NCBI GenBank assembly: GCA_000467715.1
Contig: AJFK01000324.1
Span: forward strand, 119,972-183,971
DNA: 64,000 nt
Direction: 5' to 3'
Origin: Hysterium pulicare CBS 123377
Lineage: Eukaryota > Ascomycota > Dothideomycetes > Hysteriales > Hysteriaceae
Of the stretch, positions 42,571 to 54,702 are shown piece by piece. How positions within the stretch are numbered: position 1 is the stretch's first letter; each line of letters starts with the position of its first letter. The translations under genes were made by a program, and so were the position numbers. The notes under the pieces are model-generated. The model saw only the letters and a program-made list of their open reading frames with translations, was not told the DNA's origin and made no database searches.

Positions 42571-45345
42571 CTATCCAAGTCCCTGTCTCCCTTCCCTCTC
42601 CACCTCATCAGTAGGACTAGCCAATAAGCCCTCTTCCTCAACTCCACCCTCATCCTCCCTAAGCACGCCCCTCCCCATGGGATGTCCAGCACCACCCTCA
42701 TCCTCATCCATCCCATTAAGCACGAACCAAACATCTTTTTTCGTTAAGAAGCCTTTCAACATACCCCGCTCGACGAAAACAACATAGCGCAACCCCAGTT
42801 TCTGGAACATGCTCACGGTGAGCTGGAAGCTACTTTTCGCATTCAGCGTGATGGGCGTCTGGTCCATCCAAGGCCGGAGATCGAGGCTTGTAAGGGGGTC
42901 TGAGAGGGGTTGGTGGGAGAAATAGGCTTCGGTGTCCGGGGTAAGGTTGCGAGGGGCGGAGAGTGCGGAGGAGAGGGCGAATGCGAGTTCAGTGCGGGAG
43001 ATGTAGCCTAGGAGTAGGGCATCCCGGGGATTATCTATCACGGGGAAGCCACGGAAGTGGTGTGCGTTTAGCAGAGCACGGAGGGATTGGATCGTGTGAC
43101 CAGTTGCGGTGATAACCATGAGGTCTTCGATGCGCGTCATGATCTGGGATGCAGGTACATCGGGAATGGAGGAGCTGTTATCGTCTCGGTTGTCTAGGAA
43201 GGGGTATCCGTTGAAGTGGATCCAGGATTCGTAGATGCCGCGGGGGGAGATGGCATCGCCGACCCATTTGCTGATCATGACTGCGATCATGATGGGGAGA
43301 ACATAGGTGAGTGCTCCTGTGAGTTCGAACATGATGACGACGATTGAGACGGTCATTCGTGTGGCTCCGCCGAGAGCTGATGCTGCGCCAATGATGGCGT
43401 ACGTACCTGGTGTTACGCATGGTACGTCTGGTTCACAAGAGCTGAAAAGGATAAAGTTCGGATATGCCGCTTGCCAGACCTCGACAATGAGGCCGACCGC
43501 GCGACCATAGAGAGCTCCGATGGCCATCGAAGGGAGGATGATTCCAGCGGGGATTTGGAGTCCAAAGGTGACACTCGCGAGACAAACGCCCAGCAAGGCG
43601 GATATCACCAACAGAGCCACCACTCCTGTATTGGCTTTACCGGCTTTGCACAGACCAAGCGTATCTTCGGTGATATCCGCACATTCTGCAAACAGAATAT
43701 AGACGAGTTCAGATGCTTGTGCTCGCATGAACTTGATTGGATAATTGATGAGTGCTGTCACCAACGTCACAACAGCAACCTCCCGAATAGGTCCTTTGAA
43801 GAACGAGCGATTACGCCGCCATTCAGCAACACCCATATTCAATTTGATAAAGAGGCCTCCATAGAGCCCTCCGATAATTCCTAGAAGAGCAAAAGGCACA
43901 ATCTCAAAATCATGCCAACCGCTGTGGTACGTGACCTGGTACAAAACTAGCTTGCCTGTACGGAATGGGTTGAAAGCTTGTAGTGTCACGGCAGCGACCA
44001 TGGCACATACAAAACTTTGCCACATAGTCTTGTCGGGGAAGTAATACGATAATTGCTAGGTATTATTAGTAAAGCTCACCCACAAAACTTTAGTTCCAAG
44101 TACCTCGAGACTGAATAGCACGCCGCCAATTGGTGACCCGAAAGCGACGGATATCCCTGCGGCGGCTGCAGCTGAAAACACCTCTCGTTTTCGTGCTACA
44201 GAACAGTTAGTATAAGAATGTTCCAGGGTTAGATCTCACTCACCTTCGTTATTATTAACGTTACTAGATAATTTCATGAATAAGTTTGCGCAACAGCATG
44301 CAACATGAACCAGAGGACCTTCTTTACCTAGCCAAAGCCCCGAAGCAACGGCAAGACACTACAAGGTCAGGTCAGACGGAATGATTATGGGGTAAGGCAA
44401 CTTACCAAGCCGAGCGATTTGATAATCAATGTCCAGGTCCCCAGAAAACGCCTGATTACGAAGCCTCCTAAAACCGTCTTGATTTCGGGTATACCGCTAT
44501 GTTTCGCATATGTGGCAAAACTCTTTACTAAAACACTTGCGCATACAGCAAACACAATCTAAGACACCGTTAGTGAGATGCCAACAGACTTGGTCGAAAA
44601 CCGACTTGCCGAAAACATGACGAAGAAAATGTACTCTATGATCCAACTACTCCCCACAGAATTGATGCCGAGAGCATTACTCCAACTATGCCAGTCATGA
44701 CAGTGTGCGTTTTCTGGGGGACATAAGCCTTAATATTTTGCTTTTGAGGGGGAAAATACCTGAATAGCCCCAACAGCAAAACCCTTTATTCAAATAAAAC
44801 TTCCCATCCCCATCCCCATTGCTACAATACCCCGTTTTCAGGTCCGCCAGCCAGTCACTAGCTACATCAATGAAAGCGGCGACCCCTCCGCTCGCAATTC
44901 CAGCAGCAATCAATATCAGCCAGATTTGGCTAGCATCTGCAAGCTGCCGTATGTAGCCAAGGATCCCAGACGCGCCCGAGTACAGAAATCGTAACCTTTG
45001 TCTTTCCTTGCCGTATTCGAATATCCAGTCGATCGCGGTCATGTCATCGTACCCAACCCGCCGACCCGGCCCTTCCACATACCAATCCAACCCATTCGCA
45101 TCTTTGGTATCCTGAAGCTGCGAGCCTGCATCGCCTGGACCGTCAAGATATGTTAATATGAGATCGGTAGAGTCGTTGGCGTGTTCATTCGTGCGTAGTT
45201 GACGTATTCGAGATTGTGGGGATCGCGGTAGCGGAGATTGCTGTCGGCTGTTTGCGTTGAGTGGAGAGGAGAGGAATCGAGGTAGTGAGAAGGGTGATGC
45301 GGTGGGGGCCTTCTGCTTGCGCTTAAAGGAGATTCTATGGCCCAT
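42571..45345 (-). CDS. CLC chloride channel / Cl-:H+ exchanger with CBS pair
   Basis: Six exons, complement(join(42571..44055,44104..44195,44244..44358,44406..44558,44610..44713,44760..45345)), 844 residues; introns are only 46-51 bp and one (44559..44609) is GC-AG. A hydrophilic N-terminal region precedes a first membrane helix ([20 protein letters not shown]). CLC signatures appear in order: [13 protein letters not shown] (usually GSGIPE), [12 protein letters not shown] with the gating Glu, [12 protein letters not shown] with the inner Glu typical of exchangers, and [21 protein letters not shown]. Two CBS domains close the protein ([34 protein letters not shown]; and [20 protein letters not shown]). 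It resembles fungal Gef1/ClC-type proteins of Golgi, endosome or vacuole that balance charge during acidification. Location is inferred. Confidence 0.93.
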
Positions 45346-45970
45346 CAGTCAGTCGATTTCCTTGACCGTCACGACTCCATGCTACACATACTGTTCAGGC
45401 AACGTGTTTCCAAATGGATCGGACGAGAGCGATGTTTCTTCATTATCACTATTGTCATCTTCGATGGTTGGTTGCAAGGCTGGATGGCGACTGGAGGACG
45501 CTTCGGCCTGTCCATTCGGTGAGTGAGTTGATGAGGTGCTCGACATCCCCTCTTAATACGGCATATATAAGCATCGTCTTAAGCAATCGTTTCAAGGTGC
45601 TGATGTGCGAGCTGAGGTTGTTGAGGTCCAGAGTCGCGGCGCAGCCTCCGTCAAACAGAACAAACATATTGCCAAGCCTAAGGCTGATATCATCACGCTA
45701 AGCCGTTTTAGGGTGCTATTGAGGGTGGGCAGAACTTGGATCCCCAATTTCGCCATCTTATAATAATTTCTCCAGCTAACTGGCTGTCCGTGCGAATTTA
45801 ACGGCTATGTTATCACCCAGAGTAGCAATCGCAAGAGAAAGAGCTTCAGCGATATCCCGACTAACCCGTTTGATGATCCACAGATGCATTCCAACCGCAG
45901 ATTCATCACATACTACCACATACAAGACTCCAAAATGAAAATCCTCATCCCTGAGGCATCTGCTCTAAGT
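45346..45970. other. intergenic region between CLC and ADH genes
   Basis: Promoter of the CLC gene and 3' flank of the alcohol dehydrogenase. Small open frames on both strands have no family match. Nothing else recognised. Confidence 0.35.
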
Positions 45971-47382
45971 TTACTCCTGGTTAAAATCTACAACAGCTCT
46001 GCCCGCAATCTCACCCCTCCTCAATTTCTGCACCGCCTCATCAAATTTGCTCAATGGGTAAACCGTGCAGATCGGCTTCAGAAGACCTCTCCTCGCAAAG
46101 TCAAGAGTCTTGTCAACATCTTTCATGCTGCTGACTAGCGTTCCCTGCACAGTCCATTTCTTGAAGCACATCGCGCCAGGATCGACATCGATATGGTGCG
46201 CACCCGCTGGGGGAAGACCAATACACATGACCTTGCCTCCAATTCTTGATCCGAGATAGGTCAGTGAGGTCGGATATGTCTGCACCGCCGTCACAAAAAC
46301 AGCGTGTGCTCCAATTCCATTGCAGATCTTGACGACCTCGGCTGCGACATCAGAGGTTTCCTTGAAGTCGATGAAGTGCTCCGCGCCTGCCTCGAGGCAA
46401 AGTTTCTTCTTGTCGGCACCGGTGTCGATGGCCACTGCTCTCAAACCCATGGCTTTGGCTAGTTGTACACCCTGCATTCCTACACCTCCACCAGCACCGG
46501 GGAATACGGCCCAGTCGCCAGGTTCTAGGCGAGATTCTTTGATCGAAGTGTATATAGTGCTGGCGGAGCACATAATTGGACCAGCGATGTAATCATCCAC
46601 ACCATCAGGGATGAGCGTGGTGTATCGCTCGGGAGAAGTAACGTATTGTTTGTAGGAGCCATCAACCATAAGACCTGTGAGGACAGCTTTGGCGCAATAG
46701 CATTCATTATCCCCACGACAGAGTTCACAAGCACCACTATGATAATGATGTTAGTGAAAATGGGTCTCTGATCTTAATCCGGTGTTATCGAATTTCCGCG
46801 TAGAGGAATTTCTTTGAGGCTGGAATAATTGAAGATGCTTTGCTGGCTGAAGGAATTTCTGGTAGATATTGATCAACATAGAATGCTTACCATGTATCCG
46901 CAATAGGCTAAATTTGGATGAAAGTTAGCATCTGCCCCTCGCATGTCGTCCGTCATCCGGTGAAGCATCGCACCTTAAATCCAGCTCTCATTCCAACTTT
47001 GAGCTCCTTGACAGCATCGCCAACCTTGACGATGACACCAGCGCCCTCATGGCCTGCACATTTGACTCCCATGGTAGACATACTTGGCAAAGCCCAATCA
47101 TTCAGCATGAAGTGGAGATCGGAATGGCAGATACCGGTGGCATTGAGCTTGATCAAGACCTCATGTGGTTCTAGACGAGGAAACATCAGTTAGCACGACC
47201 TATTCAAAGCAAGCCAAACAATCAAAAGACGGCAATGATAAGAGCTTTAGCATACTGATCTCAGGCACGGGGACCATTTGCACCTCGACGTGGAAGTTTG
47301 GGCCTTCGTTGACCACAACGCCAGCTTTACATTCTTTCGGGATGTCATATGTGGGCGTTTTCTCCTCGCCGTTTGATGCCAT
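45971..47382 (-). CDS. zinc-containing alcohol dehydrogenase
   Basis: Four exons, complement(join(45971..46736,46891..46907,46974..47170,47256..47382)), 368 residues. Catalytic zinc ligands: GICHSDLH (Cys) and GHEGAGVIV (His). The structural-zinc lobe is C-GA-C-EL-C-x7-C, with perfect spacing; its first Cys codon is split by the third intron and exon 3 is only 17 bp. The NAD(P)-binding Rossmann motif is GAGGGVGMQGVQLAKAMG, with an acidic residue (AID) at the end of strand 2, favouring NAD+. Length and motif order fit yeast-type tetrameric medium-chain ADHs. The start ATG 47382 (MASNGEEK) is the first in frame. It interconverts alcohols and aldehydes; physiological substrate unknown. It is divergent from the neurochondrin-like gene. 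Confidence 0.92.
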
Positions 47383-47887
47383 GATTTGCGGTTACTGATT
47401 TCACTTCGTGGGTACAGTGCAGTTTCAGAAGCGTGGGAGAAGGAAGATCAATGACAGCGATCGAAAAGGAACATTCTCATGTGCAAGGGACGCCTAGCCT
47501 TTTAAATGGAGAGCTACTCCTCGCAGATCATGCGCGCCAATCCGTTTTCGAGGAATCAATCATGACCTAATACTTGTCAAACCTCGGCGGGCCCTCTTCT
47601 TTGGGGCATTCAATCGATCGACTCAGCGAGACTGAATCAGGCCGGCCTCTTGGCTAGGCGGGGGAGGCAGGACAGCGGGTGAATTCCGCGTGCTGGAGTG
47701 TGGGCTTCCGCTTGCTCCATTGTGGGGTGCATTGCTCGGAACACCTCCGCGTCTCCACGTGCAGGCCTATGATGAAACGGGTAAGGTGCAATTCGGATGG
47801 CTGACGTAACCCAGAAGACTTCACCTTTTCGCACTTCAGTCACTCCCAAACTCACATAAGTCATCCATCCCACTAATCAGAAGCCTC
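47383..47887. promoter_or_regulatory. divergent promoter region, ADH / neurochondrin-like
   Basis: A 505-bp stretch between start codons at 47382 (minus) and 47888 (plus). TTTTAAAT near 47499 is a TATA-like element on the ADH side. No named factor site was recognised. Confidence 0.4.
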
Positions 47888-50026
47888 ATGTCTCATTCCA
47901 AGGCTACGGCCTCATTGGGAACAACAATAGAAGGCAACAATGCAGCAGTCCAACAACTTCGTTCACTACTAAAAGCAAAAGACGATACGTCTCGTTTTGT
48001 CGGACTTTCTATACTCCGATCTCTGCTCGACACTGATCCAAACTTTCAGAACGACTCACCTGTATTAGCACAATGTTGGAATGCAATTCCCACCAGTTTC
48101 CTGAACAGGCTCCTTCAGGCTCGCGCCAATGAGAAGCGGAGCCAAGACGACGCTGACGCCATGATCACACTGGCCGTTTCTATCATTCATGCGTTTGCGA
48201 CCCTTCTCAACGAAAAGGCTCTGGAAGAATCGAGCATGTCTTCACTATGCGGACGTCTAGTTGACTGTTTACCCTTCGCCACGACTGACACCAGGCAATA
48301 TGTGTTGCAAGCCCTTTCCATGATTTCGAGAACTACAAATGGGGCCGCTGAGATCCTCTCATCGCAGTCTAGAGGCATCGAAAACCTTGTGAAGTTCGCC
48401 TTGGAAGACAACCTGACGCGAGATGTCTTAGAGCCCATCTGCACCAACGTGTTGAAGGATAAATCGAAAAGCAGGGAATTTGGATGGTCGCTCACCGAGA
48501 AACTTATCAGTCACTGTACACATAGCAATTATGTCCAAGTACTTGAGCTTCTCGCCTTCCTTCTTGAAGAGTCGCTGGTAAGTTGGCTATCCGGAGATGC
48601 ACACATTATCCCTCTAATTCATCTCCTCAATCTTGCCCCTCCGATACTAGCACATGCAGCAATTTTTTCTTTGGTGGAGCTGCACTAATTGCAATAGATT
48701 GATAATGTGGGCGTGTTTGGGGATATCTCTGCCGACTCAGGCAAATTCCAGCCAATCTCCCTACTTGCACGAGATTACTTCCTCGCTAACCCATACAACA
48801 AACTCTACCGTGCCATCATCCGTATTTTTCACAGTGTAGTTCTCTACGATCCGTCCTTTGATCTTTTCTTCAACCAGAGAAGGAGTGTATACGTTCCTTC
48901 CAGAACCACCCAACCATTCTCCTATGTCTTCACGAATTTCCTACTCATCGACATCCGAGCCACCATTCCTAGTCTCATAGAGATTCTCGGCTCCGACGAA
49001 TACCCGAAGACAGCTCTGCACATCGCAAAATCCTATGACGTACTAGGTAGCTTTATCGGTTTACTTCTAAATCTCGCGTACCCACGCGGGCAAGAGTCTG
49101 GTGTAGATGCAGGCTCAAAGCTCGATATTCCCGTGGATCTCCTACTCAAGCTCCGTAAAGAACTTTCAGAGACCATGTCCCTTACTATTGAGTTCGTCCG
49201 AGATAGGTGGGATGCAGCTCGGTCTGGGACAGCTGGTTTGCATCCTTCAGCTCTACCAACGCCTGGCAACAATCCGGGTGGCACAGACGCTCCAAAAGCA
49301 TTGACATGGGAGAGTCCGACTGTGGATATCGAAGCCGATCCCATTATCGTCGCCGGATCTCGTGTTCTTTCCCTTTGGCTACACGAAGACGATAACGAGC
49401 AACTGCGTGACGAGGCGGCTGGAATCACGGACGTTCTTCTGTCCCTGTACGCCATCGGCAACGAAAATGCTGCTGGTTCGCCTATCATCGACTACCGAGA
49501 CCATATTATCCTCGCTCTCGAAGCTCTTGTCTCGACTCCAGCAAACGTCCACAGCCTACTAGAACAAGGTGGTTGGGAGACGCTGGTGGTGGATCTGAAG
49601 TCCTGTATACGCAACCCTGTTCCTCCAGCGCGGACTTTCAGCATCATCCGCGCACTCTACGTTATCGTTGAGTCGGAGGAAACGACTCAGTCGCGTCGGG
49701 AATGGTTGGAATTTGTGTCCTTTTTAGCTCAGCATGTTCCCACAACGCGAGCTTTCCCAATCGACAGAGAAAACTACGTGAATCCATACGTTGTGTACGC
49801 TCAAGCAGGGAAGTTAGCAATGGCTCTCATCTCAAAAGCCCCTGCTCGCTTGCGCCACTCTCACACGCAAAGTTGGAAGTCATTCGTTGATCGGGCGAAT
49901 ACGATGATTCGTGTCCAGGGTTTGAGCGAGGAGGCAAGAGACGCAATAGCAGACATGGTCCAGATGATTATAAGAGAAGAGCCTAGTGCTTATATTTATG
50001 TTTCGAGAACTGGATGGGAAAGTTGA
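47888..50026 (+). CDS. neurochondrin-like (DUF1941) helical-repeat protein
   Basis: Two exons, join(47888..48577,48698..50026), 672 residues; the 120-bp intron has consensus ends. The N-terminus reads NAAVQQLRSLLKAKDDTSRF and VGLSILRSLLDTDPNF, the opening repeat of the fungal neurochondrin/DUF1941 family. The rest is helix-rich armadillo-like sequence (RLVDCLPFATTDTRQYVLQA, ALHIAKSYDVLGSFIGLLLN, LWLHEDDNEQLRDEAAGITD, ALEALVSTPANVHSLLEQGG). No catalytic motif is present. Neurochondrin in animals is a cytosolic scaffold linked to neurite growth and signalling; the fungal role is not established. Family assignment rests on remembered motifs. The exon 2 frame has a stop just upstream of the acceptor, so it cannot be a separate gene starting further left. 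Confidence 0.8.
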
Positions 50027-50742
50027 AGCGTTTCATGGCATATCTATCAGCACGGAAGGGCAAAGCAGCAAAAGATGCTCCCTTTAAAATAGAATTTGCA
50101 ACTTCGAGTCGCTAGTGAATCGTTGCTTAGATGCAAATAGTGGATGAGCTTATGCTTCTGTCTTCCGCAAACGAACTCGGAGATCTTTGGCATCTCATTA
50201 ACGTTCTATTGAACACCGCGCTGCAATCTGTTGGCTATCTTGCAAAGGACACGCTCTCCTCCTTGGATTTGTGAGCCGTCACTACCTTTAGGGCGTATCC
50301 AGTTCGAGTTGCACATACAGCACTAGGTGAGCTTCTCAAGTGAAACGCATTCCGACTCAGCCAACAGATCTAGTATAGCCTCGCTCTTGACACAATTTCC
50401 GATATTTCGAAGCACATTTGATTTCAATTTATTGCACGTGAAACCCTTACAAGGGAGCACGATGATCAAGTCAGAGAGCAATCACGTGACCTTGATGCTG
50501 AACCAACAGACCGCGGGAACATTTTCTACAATATGTTTCTGAGTATTTGATTCATATTCGGTATCAAAAGCTGCTCCTTTGAACAGATGGCCAAAGATGG
50601 CTGTGCTGCCTGGTGATTAGAATTCTAATTTTAGTGCTCGCCCCCTAACTTTCAATGATAAACCCCACTTGCAAACTTTCTTCTTGAGCCTGAAAGACAA
50701 AGAACCTACAAATGATTTCAGGTTCATGTTCTCGGAGAAGTC
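50027..50742. other. intergenic region
   Basis: 3' flank of the neurochondrin-like gene and the upstream region of the DUF3176 locus. Nothing recognised. Confidence 0.3.
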
Positions 50743-51718
50743 ATGGCTGTTTACCCTCCCGATATGAGAGATTACCTTCTTATCGAGATGAGAACGGGCT
50801 TACGTTATCACGATCATACAAGGCTGAAGACCATCCAGCAGTCAGTCCGGTTTCACCACTATGGTCTGAAGAAGTCATTCGGCACTCATTCGACCAGATC
50901 AAAACAGATAATATTCATCGGAACCTTGGCCCACAGTCGCAAAACATCCGAACGATCCGCCGGAAGCCTCTACCCTCGTCCACTTTCGATGAACGCAATG
51001 GATCGAAAGAGACAGACAGGTTATCTCCACCGCCTAAAGCGATCATTTCGACCATTTCGGCCATTTCGACACTTTTTGACCCGGCTCAATGACTGGTGGT
51101 GGTGGAAACTTGGAAGCGTCGTTCTGAGTATCGCATGTCTCACCGCGATGATGGTCGTACTCAGAAAGCTTCAAGGCAAATCGCTATCATTGTGGCGCTT
51201 CACAATAGACCCAAACACTCTTATTTCAATATTTGCAACAGTTTCCAAAGCAACCCTGATGCTTTTAGTGGCCGCATGCATTAGCCAGCTGAAATGGCTG
51301 TACCTCAAGCATAGCGATCATAGCCTGCATAAACTACAGATATTTGACAGTGCGAGTAGTAGTTCTCTAGGAGCACTAGAACTTATTACGAGCGTCAGAC
51401 CAAATGAGGTATTGTCAGCTCATAGCACTGGTTCAATTCGGGCCATATGGGGGGCAATCTATACTGTTCTCGCTTTGGCTCTAGGCTCCTTTGCTCAACA
51501 GATAGTCTCCTTTCCAACTAGACAGACCACATGTTCTGATGGGAGTAGCTCTGCTTGTTGCCTCCATCACCTTGACCACACATGACCAACCGAATCTTTG
51601 GAAATCGTCTATTCTCGCTTTAGTATTTACATGGCCGCAAGGATGGAGTGAGACGACAGCCCGGGACAGAGCCCGAGTGAGTTATGGGAAATCACAAAGG
51701 GTCTGCGCGGTCGGCTGA
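50743..51718 (+). pseudogene. DUF3176-family membrane protein with internal deletion
   Basis: The frame from ATG 50743 reads to 51585 (280 residues). It contains DUF3176 landmarks: DWWWWKLGSVVLSIACLTAM, WRFTIDPNTLISIFATVSKA (second membrane segment LMLLVAACISQLKWLY), then LQIFDSASSSSLGALELI and ALALGSFAQQIVSFPTRQ. In intact relatives several hundred residues of extracytoplasmic domain follow. Here, only a few codons later, another frame (51539..51718) reads MGVALLVASITLTTH and LWKSSILALVFTWPQGW, the last membrane segment and C-terminal tail of the family. So the middle is missing and the frame is shifted. A 9-bp repeat (CATTTCGGC-like, about 51048-51072) encodes RPFRPFRHF. Nonfunctional by this reading. 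Confidence 0.65.
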
Positions 51719-52220
51719 AAAGAACTGGAGATGGGAGCATTCAATTTGCGAGGGCAGAGCAATAGCATTCCACTCCTACGTTACAAGAATTGGACCGAAA
51801 CCAAGGAACCAGTCAAACTCCCACGGGGCATGGTCACTCACAAGAGCTATTTCAAGAAAGAAGCCGCAGCGGACAGAAGATTTGGAGCTCAAACAAAACC
51901 GATGATGAGTTGGCATATCTAACACCTAACACTCAATTATACGGAAGGGGCCAAGCACCAATGGAAATATGGCTTATGAGTGGGCAAGACAATGCATCAC
52001 TTGCTCCTTCCTCGCTTGTATAACCCAAAGGTAAGAGGTGCCCTGGTGATCATATTCGTTGTACGTGCACTGGCCGGCGCTGTTCGTTCCTTCCTCCTTT
52101 CAACAAGACTACTAAGTATTTTGTATCGTCAATTTCCTTCTCATCCACGCCAACCACCAGCACTCATTTGCACTCTAAACTAAGCATAGGACGACTTCGT
52201 CTCTCCGTCAATCAACCACA
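51719..52220. other. intergenic region
   Basis: Promoter of the astacin gene, with a CT-rich stretch before its start. Small open frames here have no family match. Confidence 0.3.
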
Positions 52221-53447
52221 ATGCCCTCCATCCAGTTTGTTGCAGCCCTTCTTGTGGGTCTGTTCTCTATGCCCTCACATGGATGGTTTTCATGTATGAA
52301 CCCCAATAGCTTCCTAGGGCCATGGCCGCAGAACGACGAAAAGATCTCCGTTATCACTTACTGCTACGCCGCTCCAGAGGACTTCGGCAAATTGTCGTTC
52401 GCTCTCTCTGAAGGCTGGCAGATCTGGAAAGACGCTTTCAAGGCTTCAGGTGTAACCCCGCCAGGTGTCGACTTCCAGGAGTACAAGCCTAAGGAGGACG
52501 GAGCGAACAAATACTGCTATAAACTCGCGCCAGGACAAATGAGAGCTACGGCCGACTCTGAGCCGAACCCTGACATCCCCGACGGCACAGTGGTTGTCAC
52601 TTACACCCCAGGCACCATTGTCTCCTCTGTTGGTTGGATTTCCAAGGAGCATGATTCAGATTTTGATCGGCAATACATGCGTCTCGATCCGGCAGGACTT
52701 GATAACCCGAATGATTGGTATGTTTGGGCACATGAAATCGGTAAGTACATTTAGAGGCCCACAACAATTTCGACTAGCGAATGCATTCATGACTCATCAT
52801 TACGCATCTGGCGACTAACAGAGTTCTCAGGACATCTGTTCGGATTCTACCATGAGCATTCACGTCAAGACCGAGATAAACACGTCAAGTTCATGTGTGG
52901 GAATCTTGGAGACTACGACAACGTAAAAGGCCAACTCAGGGATGGCGATACCATGGACAAAGCTTGTACTGACCTTGAGACTGCTCACAAGTATGACTTC
53001 TCGGCTTCCAACTACATCATCATTGAAGCGGCTGGCGAGTGGAGCGAGTCGTACGACCTTGCCTCTATCATGCATTACAAGTCCACGACAAGACCTAACG
53101 GCGATACAAATGACCCCAGGCACGCTGATCTCGCGAAGATTGTCGAGGACAACGGACTCGCGTTCATCGGTGTTAACAGCAAACCTTCTGGACTTGACAT
53201 ATATGGTGTTAGGCATATGTATCCTTCGCCACCCTCTTCAGGAACTGGTCCAGGCAATGGAGTTGGAAATGACACCGTGCCCATCAATTCGACTGCCATC
53301 CCAAGTGGCGCTTCGCCCATCACCATACTGCCGGCTATTTCGGGTCATTCGTCGACCTTATCCACGGTTTACGGCCGTTCGATTTCCTCGGCTGCTGCAT
53401 CCTCTCCGGTCAGCTATGGTCCCAAACCGAGCAAGACGCAGCAGTAA
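52221..53447 (+). CDS. secreted astacin-family (M12A) zinc metalloprotease
   Basis: Two exons, join(52221..52740,52831..53447), 378 residues; the 90-bp intron falls inside the catalytic motif and joins HEIG to HLFGFYHEHSRQDRD. This is the astacin signature HExxHxxGFxHExxRxDRD with all three zinc His. The Met-turn is SIMHYKS, with the Tyr that serves as a further ligand. The signal peptide is MPSIQFVAALLVGLFSMPSHG. The region between is a short propeptide-like and N-terminal catalytic segment (FALSEGWQIWKDAF). The C-terminal 70 residues are Ser/Thr/Pro/Gly-rich, a likely O-glycosylated tail. Astacins are endopeptidases; in fungi they are secreted and the substrates are mostly unknown. No EGF or CUB domain follows. 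Confidence 0.9.
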
Positions 53448-54702
53448 CCCTACTCTGTCACTTTTCCATCTCGGATTCTTTCTCAATCTAGGGGGGCTGG
53501 TGGTAACATTTCATCTTCTGTTGACCAGTGGATGTTCCCTGGCATCTGTTTTTCTACACGGCCATTGTCCGGGAACAAAGTTTTTGTCTGCGATGTACGG
53601 CTATGGATGCATATGGATATGTAAGCTTACCTAGGTAGTCTCATTCAACATATCGTGAATGAAAATCAAGGCTCAGAGTTTTCAACTAATATTACTTGAC
53701 ACGTGTAATACTTATTAACATCTTTGGCGATTAGACCATGCAAATTCTATGAGCAGGGCAGCCCTGCACATAAAGCTAGCCTTCCCTGACAAGTTTCGGG
53801 AGCGGGCCGCGCCGCAGAACCCTGACGCTTCTTAACATCCTGGGTATGATCTCGTGTGTGTAAACGTCTAAGTCAGACGTCATATCGAGTAGCCGATGGG
53901 CCACTCTTTTCCCCTCCTCAAGAGTGGGAGTATTAAGGCCGATAAGAATGCATATAACCGTAACAAGAATCAGTGCTCTGACTGAAGAAGGTGTTCTGCT
54001 AGGTTGGTGCAGTAGCCGAACTGCAAGGACATGAGAAGTGGGGAACCCAGGTGTCGAATGGTGGGGAAGATAAGTTGCGCAGTGCCGATCATTTTACCTG
54101 CACTCCACTATGCTTGATGAACTCCTCATCCTGCCGTGCGCCATGCATGCGGACGGCCGACCCAGCGCTTGAAATCTGCCAATCAGGATGTTCCACTTCT
54201 ACCGTATTCGCTTCCTCCTCAAATGGCTGCTCGTGGACGCCCTGAAGATTAGTGATCAAGTCCCCTGTCGGCTCGAACACCAGTTCTCTGACGCCCGGAA
54301 TATAGATGAAGGATTTACCGCCGTCTACACATCGATGGATCTGTTCAGATGTTCTAGTATAGCCGCCCTGTCCGTACCTTTTCCTACGTCATGTTGACCA
54401 CTTCCCACTTTTGCTCTTTGCCAATAGATCTCTGGTCCCGTCATCCCTTCCTTGAAGAATGCAGGAAAGACTTCACGATGCGTTGTGTCAAAGGATAGTC
54501 GGTGGCTTTAGTGGACTGTATGAAACTAGACTAACATAGAATAGGGATAGCAGTGATACGATGAAAGACGAGCGAGAAGCAGACCAGTATTAGATTCAAT
54601 CGTGGACTTAGCATCGCGGGCTCCCAAGGGGCAGTACTATTGATACGTACTATCGAGCAACGAAACTATCCAAAGAAGCCTCCACTTTGGCACAGCGAGG
54701 GC
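53448..54702. other. gene-poor region
   Basis: No gene supported. Short open frames around 54051-54397 on both strands lack motifs and splice partners. Confidence 0.35.

Noticed and set aside
48580-48700. Two separate genes at 47888 and 48707
   Set aside because: The second frame has a stop directly upstream of a good acceptor and no ATG; splicing at 48577/48698 gives one continuous helical-repeat protein.
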